64,000 nt of DNA. Origin: Comamonadaceae bacterium. Lineage in GTDB: Bacteria > Pseudomonadota > Gammaproteobacteria > Burkholderiales > Burkholderiaceae. The stretch is taken from positions 7,726-71,725 of the forward strand of contig CANCCJ010000007.1 of NCBI GenBank assembly GCA_947374535.1, given 5' to 3'. Of this stretch, positions 58,501-64,000 are shown one piece after another (within the stretch, counting starts at the first letter, position 1; the number at the start of each line of letters is the position of its first letter). The position numbers were made by a program, and so were the translations under genes. Below the pieces are notes generated by a model. The model worked only from the letters and a program-made list of their open reading frames with translations. It was not told the origin of the DNA and did no database searches.

Positions 58501-61248
58501 ATGAATTCCACTGCAGTTCCCCCCATGAAGTTGTCGGGCCTAGAACCCGTCTCCATCGGCGAGGGCAGTTTGTTTGTCAACGTTGGCGAGCGCACCAACG
58601 TCACTGGCTCTAAGGCCTTTGCGCGCATGATTTTGAACGGTGAGTACGAGCAAGCGTTGGCCGTCGCACGCCAACAGGTGGAAAACGGCGCGCAGGTGAT
58701 TGACGTCAACATGGACGAAGCCATGTTGGACAGCCAAGCCGCGATGGTGCGTTTCCTCAACCTCATGGCCGGTGAACCCGACATTGCACGCGTGCCGGTG
58801 ATGGTGGATTCAAGCAAGTGGTCGGTCATCGAAGCCGGCCTGCGTTGCATCCAAGGCAAGGGCATCGTCAACTCCATCAGCATGAAAGAAGGCGTGGCAG
58901 AGTTCAAGCGCCAAGCCACGCTGGTCAAGCGCTACGGCGCAGCAGCGGTGGTGATGGCGTTTGACGAAAAAGGCCAAGCCGACACCTACGCACGCAAGAT
59001 TGAAATTTGCGAACGCGCCTACCGCGTGTTGGTGGACGAGGTGGGCTTTCCACCCGAAGACATCATCTTTGACCCCAACATCTTTGCCATTGCTACCGGC
59101 ATTGAAGAGCACGACAACTACGCGGTGGACTTCATCAACGCCACGCATTGGATCAAACAAAACCTGCCCGGCGCGAAGGTGAGTGGCGGCGTGTCGAACG
59201 TGTCGTTCAGTTTCCGCGGGAACGACCCTGTGCGTGAAGCCATTCACACCGTGTTTTTGTACCACGCGATCAAAGCCGGCATGGACATGGGCATCGTCAA
59301 CGCCGGCATGGTGGGCGTGTATGACGACCTCGAGCCCACACTGCGCGAACGCGTGGAGGACGTGGTGCTGAACCGCATTCCCACATACAAAGAAGGCGAA
59401 GCGCACCTCACGCCAGGCGAACGACTGATCGAAGTGGCCGAAACCGCCAAAGGCGCAGCCAAAGATGACAGCCAAAAATTGGCTTGGCGCGGGACATCCG
59501 ATGCGCCAGTGACCGTCGCGCAACGATTGAGCCACGCGCTGGTGCATGGCATCACCGAGTTCATCAACGGCGACACCGAAGAGGCCTACCGCGAAATTTT
59601 GGCCAAAGGGGGTCGCCCGCTGCACGTCATCGAAGGCCCTTTGATGGACGGCATGAACGTGGTGGGTGATTTGTTCGGCCAAGGCAAGATGTTCTTGCCA
59701 CAAGTGGTCAAGTCAGCTCGCGTGATGAAGCAGGCCGTGGCGCACCTCGTGCCCTACATCGAAGAAGAAAAACGCCAGCAGGCTGCGGCGGGACAAGACG
59801 TCAAAGCCAAGGGCAAGATCGTCATGGCCACCGTCAAAGGCGATGTGCACGACATTGGCAAAAACATCGTCACCGTGGTTTTGCAATGCAACAACTACGA
59901 AGTGGTGAACATGGGCGTGATGGTGCCTTGCCATGAAATTTTGGCCAAGGCCAAAGAAGAGGGCGCAGACATCATCGGCTTGTCGGGCCTCATCACCCCG
60001 TCGTTGGAAGAGATGCAATACGTCGCAGGCGAAATGCAAAAGGACGATTACTTCCGCAGTCGCATGATGCCGCTGATGATCGGCGGCGCCACCACCAGCC
60101 GCGTGCATACCGCCGTGAAGATTGCGCCTCACTACGAAGGCCCCGTGGTGTATGTGCCCGACGCTTCGCGTAGCGTGAGCGTGGCGCAAGGTTTGTTGTC
60201 AGATCAAGCCGCCAAATACATTGCTGAGTTGAACGCCGACTACGCCCATGTGCGCGAACAGCACGCCAACAAAAAGCAAACACCGCTGTTGACTCTGGCC
60301 CAAGCCCGTGCCAACGCCACCCCCATCAGCTGGGACCACTACAAACCTGCCAAACCAAAGTTCATTGGCCGCCGTGTGTTTAAAAACTTTGACCTCGCCG
60401 AGTTAGAGAAATACATCGACTGGGCACCGTTCTTTCAAACCTGGGATTTGGCTGGTCCCTTCCCCGCGATCTTGGAAGACGAGGTGGTGGGTGTGGAGGC
60501 GAAGAAGGTGTATGCCGATGGCCAAGCGATGTTGAAAAAAATCATCGCCAACCGCTGGTTGACGGCCAACGCGGTGGTGGGCTTGTACCCTGCCCAGCGC
60601 GTGGGCGACGACATTGTTTTGTATGCCGACGAAACGCGTCAACAAGAGGTGATGACTTGGCACGGCTTGCGCCAACAAACGGTCAAACCGAACAACAACC
60701 CTAACCGTTGCTTGGCAGACTTCGTGGCCGACCAAACCCAAGCCGCCGACTACGTGGGCTTGTTTGCAGTGACCGCTGGCTTGGGCGCAGAGAAACAAGA
60801 AAAACGTTTCATCGATGCGCACGACGACTACTCTGCCATTTTGTTTAAAGCCTTGGCCGATCGTTTGGCCGAAGCCTTTGCTGAGTGCATGCACCACCGC
60901 GTGCGCACCGATTTGTGGGGTTACGCCGCAGACGAAGCCTTGAGCGCCCAAGACCTCATCAAAGAGAAATACCAAGGCATTCGTCCAGCGCCCGGCTACC
61001 CAGCGTGCCCAGACCACAGCGCCAAACAAGCCATGTTCGCTTTGTTGCAGTGCGAAGACATCGACATGGGCCTGACCAGCAGCTTGGCCATGACACCCGC
61101 TGCGAGCGTGAGTGGTTTTTATTTGGCGCACCCCGACGCCACCTACTTCAACGTGGGCCGCATTGGCGACGACCAAGTGCAAGATTTGGCCCAACGCCAA
61201 GGCGTGGCGGTGAAAGATTTAGAGCGTTTGCTGGCGCCTAATCTGTAA
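58501..61248 (+). CDS. metH: Methionine synthase, methyltetrahydrofolate/cobalamin/activation domains (C-terminal part of split MetH)
   Basis: The 915 residues carry the pterin-binding domain ([16 protein letters not shown] near 25), the cap and cobalamin-binding domains with the axial His motif [12 protein letters not shown] (about 447) and the reactivation domain with [19 protein letters not shown] (about 830), which binds S-adenosylmethionine. The homocysteine domain is absent and supplied by the gene upstream. I choose ATG 58501 because AGGTGAG lies seven bases before it; a GTG at 58489 would be inside that ribosome site. It is controlled by the SAH riboswitch. Confidence 0.95.
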   Translation: MNSTAVPPMKLSGLEPVSIGEGSLFVNVGERTNVTGSKAFARMILNGEYEQALAVARQQVENGAQVIDVNMDEAMLDSQAAMVRFLNLMAGEPDIARVPVMVDSSKWSVIEAGLRCIQGKGIVNSISMKEGVAEFKRQATLVKRYGAAAVVMAFDEKGQADTYARKIEICERAYRVLVDEVGFPPEDIIFDPNIFAIATGIEEHDNYAVDFINATHWIKQNLPGAKVSGGVSNVSFSFRGNDPVREAIHTVFLYHAIKAGMDMGIVNAGMVGVYDDLEPTLRERVEDVVLNRIPTYKEGEAHLTPGERLIEVAETAKGAAKDDSQKLAWRGTSDAPVTVAQRLSHALVHGITEFINGDTEEAYREILAKGGRPLHVIEGPLMDGMNVVGDLFGQGKMFLPQVVKSARVMKQAVAHLVPYIEEEKRQQAAAGQDVKAKGKIVMATVKGDVHDIGKNIVTVVLQCNNYEVVNMGVMVPCHEILAKAKEEGADIIGLSGLITPSLEEMQYVAGEMQKDDYFRSRMMPLMIGGATTSRVHTAVKIAPHYEGPVVYVPDASRSVSVAQGLLSDQAAKYIAELNADYAHVREQHANKKQTPLLTLAQARANATPISWDHYKPAKPKFIGRRVFKNFDLAELEKYIDWAPFFQTWDLAGPFPAILEDEVVGVEAKKVYADGQAMLKKIIANRWLTANAVVGLYPAQRVGDDIVLYADETRQQEVMTWHGLRQQTVKPNNNPNRCLADFVADQTQAADYVGLFAVTAGLGAEKQEKRFIDAHDDYSAILFKALADRLAEAFAECMHHRVRTDLWGYAADEALSAQDLIKEKYQGIRPAPGYPACPDHSAKQAMFALLQCEDIDMGLTSSLAMTPAASVSGFYLAHPDATYFNVGRIGDDQVQDLAQRQGVAVKDLERLLAPNL

Positions 61249-61263
61249 GAGCCCGACTCAGAA

Positions 61264-61299
61264 AAAAGGGGCGCAGTTCTATTGAACTGCGCCCCTTTT
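61264..61299. terminator. Bidirectional terminator between metH and psiF
   Basis: Sixteen-base perfect stem AAAAGGGGCGCAGTTC / GAACTGCGCCCCTTTT with a four-base loop; A-run and T-run on the two sides serve both converging genes. Confidence 0.93.
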
Positions 61300-61315
61300 G
61301 CGTGGGGGGGAAAGA

Positions 61316-61615
61316 TCAGCCTTTCAAGCAAGCACTCATTTTTGCCTTGCGCTCATCGCCCTTGAGGCCTTTGGCCTCGGCATGACAGGTTTTCATTTTG
61401 TCTTGCTGTGTGCCCGATTTGGTCGCTTCGGCCACAGGTGCTTTGGCACTCAAGCACTCTTTCATGAAGGCTTTGCGTTCATCGCCTTTTTTACCCTCGG
61501 CACTCTTGCTGCACGCGCCCATCTTGCTTTGTTGGTGCGCTTTCTCGCCCTCGGCGTGAGCGAGGTTGAGCGCGAGCGCCAGACCTACAAAAGCGGGAAT
61601 TAAAAATTGTTTCAT
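61316..61615 (-). CDS. PsiF-repeat periplasmic protein
   Basis: A 99-residue exported protein. It has a signal peptide (LIPAFVGLALALNLAHA) and two PsiF repeats, MGACSKSAEGKKGDERKAFMKECL and MKTCHAEAKGLKGDERKAKMSACL, each with paired cysteines. PsiF in E. coli is phosphate-starvation-inducible; molecular function is unknown. Start at MKQFLIPAF, not at the longer upstream frame. Confidence 0.9.
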   Translation of the reverse strand: MKQFLIPAFVGLALALNLAHAEGEKAHQQSKMGACSKSAEGKKGDERKAFMKECLSAKAPVAEATKSGTQQDKMKTCHAEAKGLKGDERKAKMSACLKG

Positions 61616-61738
61616 CGTGAGTCCTTGGTTGGTGTGAGAACACGTGGTTGCCCTCGAAATGAGGGACAGGCAATTTTTAACAAGGACATCTGAAGCGCGT
61701 GAAAGTTTCAACCGTAGAAAAGGTGATGCGTACCCGTT

Positions 61739-62601
61739 TTATTCACGCACCAACACCCGACGGTATTGCAGCGCTTCGGCCACATGCGCCACTTGCACGG
61801 TGGCGCTGTCGGCCAAGTCTGCAATGGTGCGTGCCACGCGCAGTGCGCGGTGTGTGCTGCGGCTAGACCACCCCAGCTTGGTGGCTGCGTTTTGCAAAAA
61901 CGTGGCGGCGGCCGCGTCGAGTTGCATCTGTGTTTCAAGTGCTTGACCTTGCAAGGCTTGGTTGGGCACGCCTTGTCGCGCCAGTGCTTTGCTGTGCGCT
62001 GCCAAACAGCGCGCACGCACCGTGGCGGTGGATTCGCCTGGGGGGGCTTGCATCAGCACATTCGTGGCTAGCGTGGGTACTTCTACTTGCAAGTCGATGC
62101 GGTCCAACAGGGGGCCACTCAGCTTGCCTTGGTAACGCGCCACTTGGTCTGGCGTGCAACGGCAGGCTTTGAGCGTTGAGCCTAAGTAGCCGCAAGGGCA
62201 CCCGCACCACGCAGCGCCAGACCCATCGCCAGTGCGCCGTGTACGGGACGCAATTCGCCAGACAACGACAACTCGCCCGCGAACTCATGCAGCGCCAAGG
62301 CGGCTTCATCCAATTGCCCGTGGGCCGCCAAGATGCCCAAGGCGATGGGCAAATCAAAGCGGCCCGAGTCTTTGGGCAGGTCTGCCGGGGCGAGGTTGAC
62401 GGTGATTCGCTTGTTGGTCGGAAAGTCCAGCCCTGCGTTTTGAATGGCGCAACGCACCCGCTCACGTGCTTCTTTGACTTCCGTGTCTGCCAAGCCCACC
62501 AAGGTGAAACTGGGCAGGCCGTTGGCCAAATGCACCTCAACGGTCACTGCGGGGGCCTGCAAACCCAAAAGTGCGCGGCTGTTTATTAACGAAAGCGTCA
62601 T
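61739..62601 (-). pseudogene. comM: comM/yifB (Mg-chelatase-like AAA+ ATPase), broken by internal deletion
   Basis: The upstream part (62182-62601) encodes the N-terminal domain (SLINSRALLGLQAPAVTVEVHLANGLPSF ... NLAPADLPKDSGRFDLPIALG) and ends shortly after ALRGAGA in a stop. The downstream part, in another frame, resumes at CPCGYLGSTLKACRCTPDQV and continues with SGPLLDRIDLQVEVP to a normal C-terminus. About 220 residues in between, including the Walker A (GPPGTGKT) and Walker B of the AAA+ module, are missing, and the join shifts frame. Intact members are about 500 residues. ComM is a branch-migration helicase used in natural transformation, so that activity should be lost. Confidence 0.88.
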
Positions 62602-62643
62602 AAATCTTTTCTTTTTGAGGTTTTATACCCATTACGGGGCGTT

Positions 62644-62673
62644 TGCACCCAAACGTTGCACCAACTTTGTGCG
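62644..62673 (+). promoter_or_regulatory. NtrC-like binding sites upstream of torF-glnK-amtB
   Basis: TGCACC-N5-GTTGCA (62644-62660) matches the NtrC dyad TGCACC-N5-GGTGCA with one mismatch. An overlapping second site TGCACC-N5-TGTGCG (62657-62673) has two. They lie about 100 bases upstream of the sigma-54 promoter, the usual enhancer distance. Confidence 0.75.
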
Positions 62674-62755
62674 AGAAAATGAGTCGGTCGCCAGACTACC
62701 GCATCAATTTGGGTCTTAGTTCAAGTAAAGAGATCACTTTTGTGTATTTCAACGC

Positions 62756-62771
62756 TGGCACGGACCCTGCT
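62756..62771 (+). promoter_or_regulatory. Sigma-54 promoter of torF-glnK-amtB
   Basis: TGGCACG-N4-CTGCT fits the -24/-12 consensus TGGCACG-N4-TTGCW with one mismatch and exact GG-to-GC spacing. It lies 41 bases before the torF ATG. With NtrC-like sites upstream it predicts induction under nitrogen limitation. Confidence 0.85.
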
Positions 62772-62812
62772 AAGTAGAAACATCCCTTTTTTATTTTTCA
62801 ACGGAGAAAACT

Positions 62813-63577
62813 ATGAACTTGAAGTCCAAACTCTTGCTGGCCCTCTTGGCTACATCTTCTGCAGCATTCGCGCAAACAGCGCCTGCCGCACCAGAAGTTC
62901 CTGAAGTCACTTACAACGTCGGCGTTGTGAGCCAATACCGTTACCGCGGCATCGCTCAAACCAAAGGTGACCCAGCATTGCAAGGTGGCATTGACTACGC
63001 AAATGCCAATGGCTTCTACGCTGGCGCTTGGGGTTCGACCATCAAGTGGATCAAAGAAGCAGGTACTGCCGCTGCAGTTGATGCAAAAGGCCCTGTCGAA
63101 TTGGACGTTTATGGTGGCTATAAATTTGAAGCCGCCGGTGTGGCGTACGACGTGGGTTATTTGCGCTATGAGTATGTGGGTAATACATACAACAAGGTCA
63201 CTGGAACGAATGCCAATACAGACGAAGTCTACGGTGCGGCAACCATTGGTGTATTCACTGCCAAGTACTCTTACGCATTCTCGGATTTGTTCGGTACAAC
63301 AAACTCTAAAGGCAGCGCCTACGTTGATTTGAGCGCTACTCTTGATTTGGGTGAAGGCTACAGCTTGGTGCCTCACGCAGGTCACCAAAAGGTCAGCAAT
63401 TCTCCAGATGCAAGCTACACAGACTTTGCTTTGACGCTCAACAAAGATTTGGGTGATGGCTTGTCTGCCAGCGTTGCTGCCATTACTACAAATGCTAAAA
63501 ACAATGCCGCATTCACTGTCAACGGCTACAACACAGCCAAAAACACAATGGTTGTTGGCGTCAAGTACGCTTTCTAA
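62813..63577 (+). CDS. TorF-family putative porin
   Basis: A 254-residue outer-membrane protein: signal peptide (LKSKLLLALLATSSAAFAQ), then the family start VTYNVGVVSQYRYRGIAQTKGDPALQGGIDY, repeated amphipathic beta strands and a C-terminal aromatic (VVGVKYAF) as required for BAM-dependent assembly. Its place first in an operon with glnK and amtB, behind a sigma-54 promoter, suggests that it admits a nitrogen compound across the outer membrane. That role is inference. Confidence 0.9.
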   Translation: MNLKSKLLLALLATSSAAFAQTAPAAPEVPEVTYNVGVVSQYRYRGIAQTKGDPALQGGIDYANANGFYAGAWGSTIKWIKEAGTAAAVDAKGPVELDVYGGYKFEAAGVAYDVGYLRYEYVGNTYNKVTGTNANTDEVYGAATIGVFTAKYSYAFSDLFGTTNSKGSAYVDLSATLDLGEGYSLVPHAGHQKVSNSPDASYTDFALTLNKDLGDGLSASVAAITTNAKNNAAFTVNGYNTAKNTMVVGVKYAF

Positions 63578-63590
63578 TCAAAGCGAATAG

Positions 63591-63947
<357 letters not shown>

Positions 63948-63963
63948 GAAAGAAGCACCCATC

Positions 63964-64000
63964 ATGAAAAAATTTCTAGCCTCTCTGGCCCTCGGGTTTG
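63964..64000 (+). CDS. amtB: Ammonium transporter AmtB, first codons (3' end outside window)
   Basis: Only twelve codons are visible, MKKFLASLALGF, the start of a signal-like hydrophobic leader. It lies 16 bases after glnK on the same strand. AmtB proteins of this group carry a cleaved signal peptide, and glnK-amtB is the near-universal order. The identification is from context. Confidence 0.65.
   Translation, partial: MKKFLASLALGF

Overview
The window is about 64 kb of a betaproteobacterial chromosome, most likely from the Comamonadaceae (Limnohabitans/Rhodoferax-like). This rests on protein character, moderate GC, a methionine synthase split into two genes, the order mnmG-rsmG-lysE-parA-hydrolase-parB, and the torF-glnK-amtB cluster. 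It contains the replication origin (rpmH/dnaA/dnaN/gyrB) and, about 9 kb further on, the parS/ParAB segregation locus. No tRNA, rRNA, CRISPR array, insertion sequence or prophage was recognised.

Layout. 1-3.6 kb: lptD (partial)-surA-rsmA. 3.7-9.1 kb (minus): a barstar-like protein, the malic enzyme maeB, pepP and murU. 9.3-13.6 kb: transketolase and two tandem GAPDH genes. 13.6-18.8 kb: a GDT1-family transporter, a glycine-rich RNA-binding protein, then kdsD-kdsC-lptC and mnmE on the minus strand. 18.9-21.4 kb (minus): rpmH-rnpA-yidD-yidC. 21.5-27 kb: a two-part oriC, dnaA, dnaN, gyrB. 27-31 kb: a Spy-like protein, a pirin, and divergent copZ/copA. 31-40.4 kb: mnmG-rsmG carrying three parS sites, lysE, parA, an alpha/beta hydrolase, parB and two tandem hybrid histidine kinases. 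40.3-42.4 kb: an FAD-linked oxidase and a cobalamin adenosyltransferase. 42.5-47.3 kb (minus): a type I secretion operon whose ABC gene is cut by an in-frame stop. 47.6-52.4 kb (minus): a branched-chain amino-acid-type ABC transporter with fused permeases. 52.6-56.9 kb (minus): GTP-dependent PEP carboxykinase, a 45-residue membrane protein and recQ. 57-61.2 kb: split methionine synthase, with an SAH riboswitch between the halves. 61.3-64 kb: psiF, a comM/yifB pseudogene with an internal deletion, then torF-glnK-amtB behind a sigma-54 promoter with NtrC-like sites.

How it works together. Most of the window is housekeeping: LPS export and Kdo synthesis, membrane insertion, tRNA modification, replication initiation, segregation and central carbon metabolism. 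Regulatory elements readable from sequence are the SAH riboswitch with a predicted Shine-Dalgarno-masking helix, the sigma-54/NtrC promoter for nitrogen assimilation, DnaA boxes beside DnaA-trio repeats, parS palindromes inside coding sequence, a dyad at the copper locus, and a terminator-like hairpin in the pckG leader. Two genes are visibly broken (the type I secretion ABC transporter and comM/yifB). I found no clearly novel multi-gene defence or mobile system. The least explained items are the tandem hybrid kinases behind parB, the 45-residue membrane protein and the pckG leader structure.
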